Below, one piece after another: positions 43,271-51,456 of a stretch of 64,000 bases of DNA. The translations under genes and the position numbers were made by a program. The notes under the pieces were generated by a model. It worked only from the letters and a program-made list of their open reading frames with translations. It was not told the origin of the DNA and made no database searches. Source of the stretch: Microbacterium sp. Nx66. Its GTDB lineage: Bacteria > Actinomycetota > Actinomycetes > Actinomycetales > Microbacteriaceae. Within the stretch, counting starts at the first letter, position 1; each line of letters starts with the position of its first letter. The stretch lies in assembly GCF_904066215.1 (NCBI RefSeq), contig NZ_LR880474.1:3224001-3288000 (forward strand), given 5' to 3'.

Positions 43271-44938
43271 TCACACCGCGTGGCGACGGACGCCGTCGAC
43301 CCAGGTCTCACGGACCTCGATCGCGGCGATCTCCTCGGCAGGCACCGCGAGCGGGTCGCCCGAGAGCACCGCGAAGTCGGCGTACTTGCCCGGCTCCAGC
43401 GAGCCGAGGTCGTCCTCCCGTCCGATCGACACCGCGCCCTCGATCGTGTGCGCTCGGAGCGCCGCGATCGCGGAGATGCGCAGGTCGTCCGGGCCGAGCT
43501 GGTGTCCGCGACGAGTGACCCGGGTGACCGCGGTCTGGATCGCCTCCAGGGGGATGGGCTCGGCGACCGGGGCATCCGACGAGATCGTCATGGGCACGCC
43601 GGCGCGCTCGAACTCCCCGAGAGGGTTGAAGCGCTCGCCGGGGGTGCCGATGGCCTCCTCCACACCCTCGCCCCAGTTGAAGTAGTGCTGGGTCTGGTTG
43701 ACGGGACGGATGCCGGCGACCGCCATCCGCTCGATCTGCGCGGGCGTGGGCAGGCCGCAGTGCTCGATGCGGTGCCGGGCGTCGGCGTCCGGACGCTCCG
43801 CAAGGGCCGCCTCGACCGCCGACACGACCATCTCGATCGCGGTGGGCGACTGGGCGTGCGTCGCGGTCTGCAGCCCGGCCGCATGCGCCTTGCGGATGAG
43901 CTCCGCGTAGTCGGCGGGCTCGTGGTAGAGCTGGCCGGTGCGGCAGGGGTCGCCCACGTAGCCGTCCGGGAAGTACGCGGTCCAGCCGCCCAGGGTGCCA
44001 TCGGCGTAGAACTTGATGCCGGCGAAACTCAGGTGGGCGTTGCCGAACTGTCCGACGAGACCCATCTCCAGCGCCTCGTCGAGCAGGTGCGACAGCAGAT
44101 ACATCGACACCCGAAGCTCGAGCCGCCCGGCCTCGGCCAGCCGCAGATACATGTCGAACTCGCGCCGCGTGACCTGGCAGTCGCCGATCGAGGTGACGCC
44201 GCCCGCGAGGAATCGCTGCGTCGCCGCGTCGAGCTGCCGCAGGTGCTCCTCCGGCTCGTCCGCGAGGTGGAAGTTCGGGCCGTGATGGCCGATCTTCACC
44301 CCGTGCACGCCGGTGAGGATGTTGCACGCCGCATCCGAGAGTTCACCGGTCAGCTCACCATCGGCGTCGCGGAAGAACTCGCCGCCGTCCGGGTTCGGGG
44401 TGTCCCGGTCGACGCCGTTGAGGTCGAGCGTGTACGAGTTCACCACGCCGCCGTGACCGGAGGCGTTCATGAGGTACACCTCGCGGTCGGCGGCCACCTC
44501 GTCGAGCTCGAAGCGGGTGGGGTGCCGCTTCTCGGCGAGGTTGCGCTGCTCGTAGCCGTAGCCGCGCACCGGGCGTCCGGCGGGGAGGTCGGCGGCCGCG
44601 GCCTTCAGCAGGGCCACGATCTCCGGGATGCTCCCCGCCTTCTCGGGGCCGCAGTCCACCCACGTCATCATCTGCCCGAACATCAGCGGATGCGCGTGTG
44701 CGTCCACGAAGCCGGGGACGACGACCGCCTCCCCCAGGTCGACGCGCTCCGGGGTGAGGCCCGCCCGCGCCGCCACGTCCTCGCACTCCGCCGCCGTGCC
44801 GAGGGCGACGATGCGCCCCCGGTCGGTCAGCATCGCGGTCGCCGTCGTGTCGGAGGCGTCCGCCGTGTGGATCGCCCGCGCGGTGATGAGGGCTGGAGCG
44901 GCCTGGGCCGAGCGGTCGAAGGGAGTGAGCTTTCTCAT
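43271..44938 (-). CDS. Amidohydrolase family 3 protein (YtcJ-like)
   Basis: A 555-residue metal-dependent hydrolase. Metal ligands are in VVPGFVDAHAHPLMFG, with later His residues in QTATHAQSPTAIE and HRIEHCGLPTP and an Asp in MTISSDAPVAEP. The family hydrolyses amide, formyl or cyclic C-N bonds. Its product likely feeds the ThDP and ureohydrolase steps, though no substrate can be named. It is 42 bases downstream of the MHS transporter and 10 bases upstream of the ThDP gene, in one operon. Confidence 0.88.
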   Translation of the reverse strand: MRKLTPFDRSAQAAPALITARAIHTADASDTTATAMLTDRGRIVALGTAAECEDVAARAGLTPERVDLGEAVVVPGFVDAHAHPLMFGQMMTWVDCGPEKAGSIPEIVALLKAAAADLPAGRPVRGYGYEQRNLAEKRHPTRFELDEVAADREVYLMNASGHGGVVNSYTLDLNGVDRDTPNPDGGEFFRDADGELTGELSDAACNILTGVHGVKIGHHGPNFHLADEPEEHLRQLDAATQRFLAGGVTSIGDCQVTRREFDMYLRLAEAGRLELRVSMYLLSHLLDEALEMGLVGQFGNAHLSFAGIKFYADGTLGGWTAYFPDGYVGDPCRTGQLYHEPADYAELIRKAHAAGLQTATHAQSPTAIEMVVSAVEAALAERPDADARHRIEHCGLPTPAQIERMAVAGIRPVNQTQHYFNWGEGVEEAIGTPGERFNPLGEFERAGVPMTISSDAPVAEPIPLEAIQTAVTRVTRRGHQLGPDDLRISAIAALRAHTIEGAVSIGREDDLGSLEPGKYADFAVLSGDPLAVPAEEIAAIEVRETWVDGVRRHAV

Positions 44939-44980
44939 GGGGAGCCTGTTCGCGGTGGTGTCGTACGGGGAAGGGGCCGG

Positions 44981-46324
44981 TCAGGGCAGGCGGTTCGCCG
45001 TGGTGTCGGTTCGGGCGGTGAACGAGGCCGTGACCGGAGCCTCGTCGGAGTGCTGCGGCGCGAGGCGCGTGCAGATCCCCGCGATGACCGCCATGCCCAC
45101 GAACATCGCGATGACCGACCAGACGCTCCCGGTCCAGGCGATGAGCTGGGTGGCGAACCAGGGCGAGAACCCGGCCCAGATCGCAGCGCCGACACCGTAG
45201 GCCAGCGCGATCGACGTGTAGCGGGCCTGCGGACGGAACATCTGCGCGAGGATCGCCGCGATCGGCGCGTAGGTCGCGCTCATCGCGATGCGCACCAGCG
45301 AGGCGAAGAGGAAGATCAACGGCTCCACGCGTCCGGGCATCAGCAGCAGGAAGGGCGCGAAGGTCAGCACGGAGGTGATGAGACCGATGTACATGACGTT
45401 CTTGCGGCCCCACTTGTCGCCGAGCCAGGCGACCGGCAGCGTCACCACGAACTCCACGAACGAGGCCAGGGTCATCGCGTCGAGGATGACCTGCTCGCTG
45501 ATCGCGATGGGCTCGCCGGTCGCGTAGGCGGTGGCGAAGGTGGTGGCCAGGTAGTAGCCGCCGGTGGAGATGGGCAGGATGCCGATGCCGAGGAGGATCG
45601 GCTTCCAGTTGACACGGAGGGCGAAGGCCAGCGGCATGGACTGCTTGCGACCCTCGATCTTCTCCTCGAAGACCGGCGACTCCTCGACGCGATACCGGAC
45701 CCAGAGGCCGACGGCGATCAGCACGATGGACAGCAGGAACGGGATGCGCCAGCCGCCGTCGATGATGAACGTGTCGCCGCCGCGGGCCATGATCGCGAAG
45801 ATGCCGGAGGCGAGGAGGGCACCGGCCGGGTTGCCGAGCTGGGTGAAGCCGCCGTAGAAGGTCTTCGACTTCTCGGGAGCGTGCTCGACGCTCATGAGCA
45901 CCGCGCCGCCCCATTCGCCGCCGACCGCGAGGCCCTGGATGGCGCGGAGCAGGATGAGGAGGATGGGCGCGAGGATGCCGATGTTCTCGTACGTCGGGAG
46001 GCAGCCGACGAGGACGGTCGCCGCGCCCATCAGCAGCAGCGTGATGACGAGCGAGACACGCCGGCCGAGCTTGTCGCCGATGTGCCCGAAGACGATGCCG
46101 CCGAGGGGGCGGACGAGGAAGGCGACCGCGAACGTCGCGAAGGCCGCGGCGGTCTCGGCCAGGGGGTCGTCACTCGGGAAGAACAGCGGGCCGAAGACGA
46201 GGGCGGCGGCCGTGGCGTAGACGTAGAAGTCGTACCACTCGATGGTGGTGCCGACGAAGGCGGCGATGCCGGCGCGGCGTGCGCGGCTGTGGACGCCGCT
46301 TCGGGGGGTGGGGGTAGTGGTCAT
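44981..46324 (-). CDS. MFS importer of the metabolite:H+ symporter (MHS) family
   Basis: A 447-residue membrane protein with 12 predicted helices. The start AGIAAFVGTTIEWYDFYVYATAAALVFGPLFFP and the PLGGIVFGHIGDKLGRR motif mark the MHS family, which includes ProP, ShiA and CitA (organic acids, osmolytes). Helix 5 has AIQGLAVGGEWGGAVLMSVEHAP. It probably imports the operon's substrate with protons. It is the first gene of the four-gene leftward operon, divergent from the Lrp regulator with 218 bases between. Confidence 0.9.
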   Translation of the reverse strand: MTTTPTPRSGVHSRARRAGIAAFVGTTIEWYDFYVYATAAALVFGPLFFPSDDPLAETAAAFATFAVAFLVRPLGGIVFGHIGDKLGRRVSLVITLLLMGAATVLVGCLPTYENIGILAPILLILLRAIQGLAVGGEWGGAVLMSVEHAPEKSKTFYGGFTQLGNPAGALLASGIFAIMARGGDTFIIDGGWRIPFLLSIVLIAVGLWVRYRVEESPVFEEKIEGRKQSMPLAFALRVNWKPILLGIGILPISTGGYYLATTFATAYATGEPIAISEQVILDAMTLASFVEFVVTLPVAWLGDKWGRKNVMYIGLITSVLTFAPFLLLMPGRVEPLIFLFASLVRIAMSATYAPIAAILAQMFRPQARYTSIALAYGVGAAIWAGFSPWFATQLIAWTGSVWSVIAMFVGMAVIAGICTRLAPQHSDEAPVTASFTARTDTTANRLP

Positions 46325-46542
46325 GGACCCGCTCCTTCGCGGATGGTGTCGGATAGCGAAGGATGCTACGGACGTGGAGCACCGTGAGCAAGGGCAGAAC
46401 TCCAGCCGTACGCGTCATTCACTGGAGGTCTGTCGACAGTACCGCGCACAGCGGGTCTTCCTCTCTGCCTCAACGCGCTCTACGCTGAGGTTCTGCACGG
46501 ACGACCGTGCACTGCGGGGAAATCGACGGAATCGGATCGGAC

Positions 46543-47439
46543 ATGGACTTCGACGCGGAACTCATCCGGGCGCTGCAGGAGGACGGCCGCGCCAGCATCC
46601 TCTCCCTCGCCGAGCGCGTCGGCCAGTCCCGCGCCATCGTGGCGGCACGCCTGCGCACCCTGCTCGGCGACCGCACGGTGCGAGTGGTCGCGGCCGTCGA
46701 CCCGGTGTTCCTCGGCCAGCACGTCCTCGCACACGTGTCGATCCGGACCGACGGCGCCGTCGAGGTGGTCGCCGAGCACTTGCGCGACATGTCCGAGACC
46801 GTGCTGGTGTCGGCGGTCGGCGGCGCGCACGACATCGTCACGGAGGTGCGGGTGGGGTCGATGTCGGAGCTCCACGACCTGCTCGCGCGCATCCGCGGGA
46901 GCGCCGGGGTGCTCGACATCAACACCATCATCTACTCGACCGTGATCAAGGGGTTCTTCGTCTCGGAGTACCACGGCGGGGTGACGCTCGACGGGATCGA
47001 CGAGGCTCTCATCGAACTCCTGCAGACCGACGGACGGATGAGCTTCCGCGCGCTCGGCGAGCAGGTGCGACTCTCCCCCAGTGCTGTCGCCACCCGGGTG
47101 CAGCGCCTCATCGACGCCGGGGTCATCAAGATCAGCGCCGTGGAGGCCCGCGGGCTCGCGCATCGACAGCTCTCGATGGGCGTGGGCATGACGCTCGGAG
47201 ATGACGACGAGGCCGTGATCGACGAACTGCGGCGGGGGCGCGGCGTCGACTTCGCAGCACGGACCCTCGGGCGGTTCGATGCCGTCGCGACCCTCGTGGA
47301 GCCTTCCGCCGGGGCTCTGTACGCAAGTCTCGAGCGGCTGCGCGCCCTCCCCGGCGTGACCCGGATCGAGGCGTGGCTGCACCTCGCGGTGCTCAAGGAG
47401 GACTACGCCCGCACCCTCCGCCCCCTCCGGACGGACTGA
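46543..47439 (+). CDS. Two-domain Lrp/AsnC-family regulator
   Basis: A 298-residue regulator made of two Lrp-like halves. Each half has a winged helix (DAELIRALQEDGRASILSLAERVGQS and LDGIDEALIELLQTDGRMSFRALGEQVRLSPSAVATRVQRL) and an alpha-beta RAM-like domain for ligand binding. Such tandem AsnC proteins occur in actinobacteria. ATG 46543 (MDFDAEL) is favoured; an earlier GTG at 46507 would add residues unlike the family. It is divergently transcribed from the MHS/amidohydrolase/ThDP/agmatinase operon and probably controls it in response to an amino or guanidino acid. Confidence 0.9.
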   Translation: MDFDAELIRALQEDGRASILSLAERVGQSRAIVAARLRTLLGDRTVRVVAAVDPVFLGQHVLAHVSIRTDGAVEVVAEHLRDMSETVLVSAVGGAHDIVTEVRVGSMSELHDLLARIRGSAGVLDINTIIYSTVIKGFFVSEYHGGVTLDGIDEALIELLQTDGRMSFRALGEQVRLSPSAVATRVQRLIDAGVIKISAVEARGLAHRQLSMGVGMTLGDDDEAVIDELRRGRGVDFAARTLGRFDAVATLVEPSAGALYASLERLRALPGVTRIEAWLHLAVLKEDYARTLRPLRTD

Positions 47440-47509
47440 GCTCCTCCCGTCCCAACCCGTCCCGGTCCCCATCCTCATACGTCTCGCTCCGTCCGGTCCC
47501 GCCCGTCCC

Positions 47510-47561
47510 GGGATCGAAAGCGTTCCTCCCCGACGCGCTCGCGGCACGTTTTCGCACTCCC
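47510..47561. repeat. Outlying copy of the 50-bp inverted-repeat unit
   Basis: A 52-bp segment beginning GGGATCGAAAGCG and containing GCGGCACGTTTTCGC resembles unit 1 of the array at 52309-52717. The rest of 47440-47723 is C/G-rich with no further gene seen. Confidence 0.5.
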
Positions 47562-47723
47562 GTCGGGAGAGGTCCTCGGCGGGGGATGGATTCCGGACCT
47601 GGGGGGCGGGTTTTCGGAGCGTTAGTGAGCCGGAACGAGGCGCGGGGGCGGCGGGGGCGGTGGGGGTGGGGGTGGGGCGTCAAGGGGATGGGAAAAGTGG
47701 AGGGCACGGCGGAGGATGGCGGC

Positions 47724-48236
47724 ATGGCGGATGAGGAGACCGGAAGCGTCGACGGGGCCGGACCGGAGCGCGCGGCGGACGGGCATCACATCGTCGTGAA
47801 CGGCCGGCGGTGGCGCGCCACCGATCCGTCGATCCCCGAGAACCTGCGACAGGAGCTCGTGGACGAGCTGATGGCCGCGCGGCGCGCGGTCAAGAACGCG
47901 GAGCCCGACGCCCGCGGTCGCGTGCAGGATGCGAAGACCGCCCTCGGCGAGCGGGGGGCGCCGTGGTGGGAGGAGCCCTCCGCAGCCCAGGCGGAGGAGC
48001 GGATCGCCGCGACGATGCGCGCCCTCACCAGGAAGCGCACCGACTCGTCGATCTGCCCGAGCGACGTCGCCCGCGCGGTCGGCGGCGAGGCATGGCGCGA
48101 CCGGATGCCCGACGTCCGCCGTGTCGCGGCGGACCTCGCCTCCCGCGACGTGGTGGTCGTCACGCAGAAGGGTGAACCGGTCCGGATCGCCGACGCCCGC
48201 GGACCCGTGCGGATCCGTCGCGGTCCCGCCCTCTGA
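47724..48236 (+). CDS. DUF3253 (small winged-helix) protein
   Basis: A 170-residue protein. The C-terminal 80 residues match the DUF3253 winged-helix pattern (RTDSSICPSDVARAVGGEAWRDRMPDVRRVAADLASRDVVVVTQKGEPV). The N-terminal 90 residues are charged, with VNGRRWRATDPSIPENLRQEL in the middle. ATG 47724 has GGAGG 8 bases upstream; the open frame before it is G-rich filler. Function is unknown, probably DNA-binding. It follows the Lrp gene and precedes the UMF1 transporter by 73 bases containing a strong hairpin. Confidence 0.75.
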   Translation: MADEETGSVDGAGPERAADGHHIVVNGRRWRATDPSIPENLRQELVDELMAARRAVKNAEPDARGRVQDAKTALGERGAPWWEEPSAAQAEERIAATMRALTRKRTDSSICPSDVARAVGGEAWRDRMPDVRRVAADLASRDVVVVTQKGEPVRIADARGPVRIRRGPAL

Positions 48237-48253
48237 CCCCGCCTCGCGCTCGG

Positions 48254-48281
48254 GGCCGGTGACGGCGCGCCGTCACCGGCC
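48254..48281 (+). terminator. Perfect 28-bp hairpin after the DUF3253 gene
   Basis: GGCCGGTGACGG and CCGTCACCGGCC pair perfectly around a CGCG centre, 17 bases after the DUF3253 stop. A rho-independent-type end is likely, although there is no T-run. Confidence 0.65.
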
Positions 48282-48309
48282 GTTCACCGTCCGCGGCCAG
48301 ACTTCGAGC

Positions 48310-49716
48310 ATGACCTCACCCGATCCCGCCGCGGGCGCCCCCGAGCCCGTGGCGACAGCGAACAGCGGCGCCGTTGCCGTCGTCGGACTCGAGCTGCGCG
48401 GAGACACCCCCGCACCCCGCAAACAGGTGTACTCCTGGGCGCTGTGGGATTGGGCGACGCAGCCGTTCAACACCGTCATCCTCACGTTCGTCTTCACCGC
48501 GCTGTACCTCGTCAGCGCCTCATTCCTGCCGCCGGAGGTCGCCGCCCTCGACCCGAGCGACCCGGTCCGCGTCGCCGCGGAGGCTGACCTCGCCTCCGGT
48601 CTCGGACTGGGTTCGACGATCGCCGCCCTCGGCATCCTCCTGCTCGCCCCCGTCCTCGGTCAGCGCGCGGATGCGGCCGGACGACAGAAGCTCTGGCTGG
48701 GCATCGGCACCGGCGCCCTCATCCTCTGCATGCTGGGGTTGTGGTTCGTGGAGCCGCAGCCGGCCCTGTTCTGGCTCGGCGTCGCGCTGATCTCCGCCGG
48801 CTCCGTGTTCGGCGAGATCGCCGCGGTGAACTCCAACGCCATGCTCATCGGCATCGCGAACCCGAAGAACGTCGGCCGCATCTCCGGACTCGGCTGGGGC
48901 TTCGGCTACCTCGGCGGCATCATCGCCCTCGTCATCGTCGTCCTGCTGGACACCTTCGACTGGTTCGGGATGTCCACCGACAACGGCCTCGCGTACCGGC
49001 TCATCGCGGTGGGATGCGCCGTCTGGGCGATCGTCTTCAGCATCCCGATCTTCCTCAACGTGCCGGAGCCGTCCCTCGGGCGGCCGGAGCGCAAGGTCGG
49101 GTTCTTCCGTTCGTACGCCGTGCTCGTGCAGGACGTGATCGGCCTCTACCGCGACCCGCAGACCCGGTCGACGTTCTGGTACCTGCTCGCCAGCGCCGTG
49201 TTCCGCGACGGTCTCGGCGGCGTCTTCGCGTTCGGCGCCATCATCGGCACCGCGGTGTTCCGGTTCGGCACCCAGGACATCATCGTCTTCGGCATCGCCG
49301 CGAACCTCGTCGCCGGTGTCTCGACCATCATCGCCGGACGCCTCGACGACCGCCTCGGCCCCAAGCGGATCATCCTCGGCTCGATCGGGTCGATGATCGT
49401 CGCTGGACTCGCGGTGTTCCTGCTGCGCGACGCCGGGTCCCTCGTGTTCTGGATCGGCGGCCTCGTGCTCTGCGCCTTCGTGGGACCGGCGCAGGCAGCG
49501 GCACGGTCCTTCCTCGCCCGCGTCACACCGGCCGGACGGGAAGGCGAGATCTTCGGCCTCTACGCCACGACGGGCAGGGCGGCGAGCTGGATGGCCTCGG
49601 CCGCCTGGACCGTGCTGATCGTCGCCACGAGTCAGACCGCCTACGGCATCCTCGGCATCGTCATCGTGCTCATCATCGGGTTCCTCCTCCTGCTGCCCGT
49701 GAAGGCACCGCGCTGA
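48310..49716 (+). CDS. MFS transporter, UMF1 family
   Basis: A 468-residue membrane protein with about 12 helices. It begins VYSWALWDWATQPFNTVILTFVFTALYL, the hallmark WDWAxxxF start of UMF1/Atg22-like transporters, and has GISGLGWGFGYLGGIIALV-like glycines (RISGLGWGFGYLGG) and ATTGRAASWMASAAWT late. The transported substrate is unknown; the eukaryotic relatives export amino acids from vacuoles. ATG 48310 gives a 45-residue hydrophilic N-terminus, normal for the family. Repeat copy 2 follows it. Confidence 0.85.
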   Translation: MTSPDPAAGAPEPVATANSGAVAVVGLELRGDTPAPRKQVYSWALWDWATQPFNTVILTFVFTALYLVSASFLPPEVAALDPSDPVRVAAEADLASGLGLGSTIAALGILLLAPVLGQRADAAGRQKLWLGIGTGALILCMLGLWFVEPQPALFWLGVALISAGSVFGEIAAVNSNAMLIGIANPKNVGRISGLGWGFGYLGGIIALVIVVLLDTFDWFGMSTDNGLAYRLIAVGCAVWAIVFSIPIFLNVPEPSLGRPERKVGFFRSYAVLVQDVIGLYRDPQTRSTFWYLLASAVFRDGLGGVFAFGAIIGTAVFRFGTQDIIVFGIAANLVAGVSTIIAGRLDDRLGPKRIILGSIGSMIVAGLAVFLLRDAGSLVFWIGGLVLCAFVGPAQAAARSFLARVTPAGREGEIFGLYATTGRAASWMASAAWTVLIVATSQTAYGILGIVIVLIIGFLLLLPVKAPR

Positions 49717-49725
49717 GTCCGCTCC

Positions 49726-49811
49726 GTGCACGACTTCGGACCTCGGAGCCGACACGCCGGCCGTCGGGCCCTGACGGCGGCGAGTCGCGGCGGGGCTCCG
49801 AAGCTGTGCCC
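49726..49811. repeat. 86-bp nested palindromic repeat (copy 2)
   Basis: The element starts GTGCACGACTTCGGA and ends CTCCGAAGCTGTGCCC, matching copy 1 at 38223-38309 in outer arms and length. The inner arms (GACACGCC and GACGGCGGCGAGTCG regions) are degraded. It lies 10 bases after the UMF1 gene and 38 before the CDF start. Confidence 0.7.
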
Positions 49812-49848
49812 GGCGAAAGAGCGGGGCCGGCGGGAGTAGCCTGACCCG

Positions 49849-50766
49849 GTGACCGTCGTCCTCGCCTTCCTCGCCAACATCCTCGTCGCGATCGCGAAGA
49901 CGGTCGCCGCCGTCATCACCTCGTCCGCGTCGATGGTCGCGGAGGCCGCGCACTCCTGGGCCGACGCGGGGAACGAGATCTTCCTGCTCATCGCCGACCG
50001 GCGCGGCGCGAAGACCAAGGACGCCCGGCATCCGCTCGGCTACGGCCGCAACGCGTTCGTCTGGTCTCTCATCGCCGCGTTCGGCATCTTCACCGCCGGT
50101 TCGATCGTGTCGATCATGCACGGGATCCAGGAGCTGTCCGACACCGGCCCCGTGGAGAGCCCGGTCGTCGCCTATGTCGTGCTGGGCATCGCCTTCGTGC
50201 TGGAGGGGGCGTCGTTCACGCAGGCGATGGTCCGCTCCCGTCGGCTGGCCAAGGAACGCGGGTCCTCCACGTGGGACTTCGTGCTCGAGACGAGCGACAC
50301 CACGCTCCGGGCGGTGTTCTTCGAGGACTCCGCCGCCCTCATCGGCCTCGTGCTGGCGGGCGGATCGATCCTCCTGCACCAGCTCACCGGCGTCGCCGCG
50401 TGGGATGCGATCGGGTCGATCCTCGTCGGGATCCTGCTCGGCGTCGTCGCCGTGATCCTGATCGGGCGGAACATCGCGTTCCTCGTGGGCACGTCGGTGT
50501 CCCCCGCACTGCGCTCGCGGGTGGGCACGGCCCTCCTCGGCATGGACGAGATCGAGCGGGTCACCTACCTGCACATCGAGTACGTGGGGCCGAATCGCCT
50601 GTTCCTCGTCGCCGAGGTCGACCTCGCGGGCGATGCGCGCGAGCACGACGTGGCCCGGCGGCTGCGGGAGGTGGAGCGGCGGATCGAGGCCCACGATGCT
50701 GTCGAGACCGTCGTGCTGTCGCTCTCGGTGGACGACGAGACCTCGCTGGATTTCGCTCGGGTCTGA
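49849..50766 (+). CDS. Cation diffusion facilitator (CDF) transporter
   Basis: A 305-residue membrane antiporter with about six helices and a cytoplasmic C-terminal domain. The first metal site is in ASMVAEAAHSWADAGNEIF. The equivalent second motif is FFEDSAALIGL, with Glu-Asp where classic zinc CDFs have a His-x-x-x-Asp pair, as in the SLC30A9-like branch. The start is GTG 49849; no upstream ATG fits. It converges with a His-rich MarR gene 6 bases away, so a link to metal sensing is plausible but not shown. Confidence 0.87.
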   Translation: MTVVLAFLANILVAIAKTVAAVITSSASMVAEAAHSWADAGNEIFLLIADRRGAKTKDARHPLGYGRNAFVWSLIAAFGIFTAGSIVSIMHGIQELSDTGPVESPVVAYVVLGIAFVLEGASFTQAMVRSRRLAKERGSSTWDFVLETSDTTLRAVFFEDSAALIGLVLAGGSILLHQLTGVAAWDAIGSILVGILLGVVAVILIGRNIAFLVGTSVSPALRSRVGTALLGMDEIERVTYLHIEYVGPNRLFLVAEVDLAGDAREHDVARRLREVERRIEAHDAVETVVLSLSVDDETSLDFARV

Positions 50767-50772
50767 GGCCGG

Positions 50773-51330
50773 TCAGGCGCGCCAGTTGTCGGCGAGCTTG
50801 GTGAGCAGCCGCGCGAGCTCGGTGCGCTCCTCCTCGGTGAAGGACTCCAGCGCGCGGCCGAGCATCTCGCGGCGTTCCCCCCGCATCCCGCGGGCGAGCC
50901 GCCGGCCCTCCTCGGTCAACGCGATGCGGGTGCGGCGGGCGTCGTCCGGATCGGCCTCGCGCCGCACGAACCCGGCCTGCACGCCCTGCTGCACGAGCCG
51001 GGACGCCCGCGGCTGATCCACGCCGATCGCCTGCCCGAGCGCGCTCACGCTCAGGGGCTCCGGCGCGGCGGCGAGCGCCTCGAGCATGCGGAGACGGGCC
51101 GGTCCGCCGAGGCGGCCGCCGTCGGCCATCCAGGGCGGCATCCCCGGGTGACCACGATGGTGAGCGAAGTGCTCGTGCGGGTCGCCGTGAGGGCCGTGAC
51201 CGTGTGCACCGTGCGGCCCGCCGTGCTCGCGACCGCCGGGTCCGGGGCGGCGTCCGCGCAGTCGGGAGAGCGCCTGCGCGATCGCTTCGGCGGCGTCGGG
51301 GGACGCGGGGTCGATCGGATCGGTGGCCAT
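50773..51330 (-). CDS. MarR-family regulator with a His-rich N-terminal extension
   Basis: A 185-residue regulator. Residues 36-61 contain ten His in 26 residues, with Gly between, a likely metal-binding segment. The MarR winged helix follows (PLSVSALGQAIGVDQPRASRLVQQGVQAGFVRREADPDDARRTRIALTEEG). The dimer helix at the end is short (EERTELARLLTKLADN). It is divergent from another His-rich MarR-like gene, with a shared 126-base region full of dyads. It probably represses one or both promoters in response to a metal or a related signal. Confidence 0.87.
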   Translation of the reverse strand: MATDPIDPASPDAAEAIAQALSRLRGRRPGPGGREHGGPHGAHGHGPHGDPHEHFAHHRGHPGMPPWMADGGRLGGPARLRMLEALAAAPEPLSVSALGQAIGVDQPRASRLVQQGVQAGFVRREADPDDARRTRIALTEEGRRLARGMRGERREMLGRALESFTEEERTELARLLTKLADNWRA

Positions 51331-51343
51331 GCCCCGATTTTAC

Positions 51344-51384
51344 ATGCAGCTTGACATGCGTCTCCCATCCATGTCACACTGCAT
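51344..51384. promoter_or_regulatory. Large inverted repeat between the two MarR-like genes
   Basis: ATGCAGCTTGACATG (51344-51358) and CATGTCACACTGCAT (51370-51384) are inverted repeats with 13 of 15 pairs, separated by 11 bases. A smaller dyad GACATTGATATGTC lies at 51399-51412. TTGACA at 51351-51355 plus one base could be a -35 for the rightward gene. Both MarR-like proteins are candidates to bind here. Confidence 0.65.
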
Positions 51385-51456
51385 ACACATGCACACTGAC
51401 ATTGATATGTCGGATGACATCCGTCATCGGTGCACCACAGACCATGAAGGATCACC

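Noticed and set aside
43193..46387. Plus-strand ORF of 1064 residues
   Set aside because: It lies opposite the amidohydrolase and MHS transporter genes, which have clear family motifs, and itself shows only charged low-complexity sequence.
48520..50694. Minus-strand ORF of 724 residues
   Set aside because: Antisense to the UMF1 and CDF transporters; composition is that of a shadow frame.
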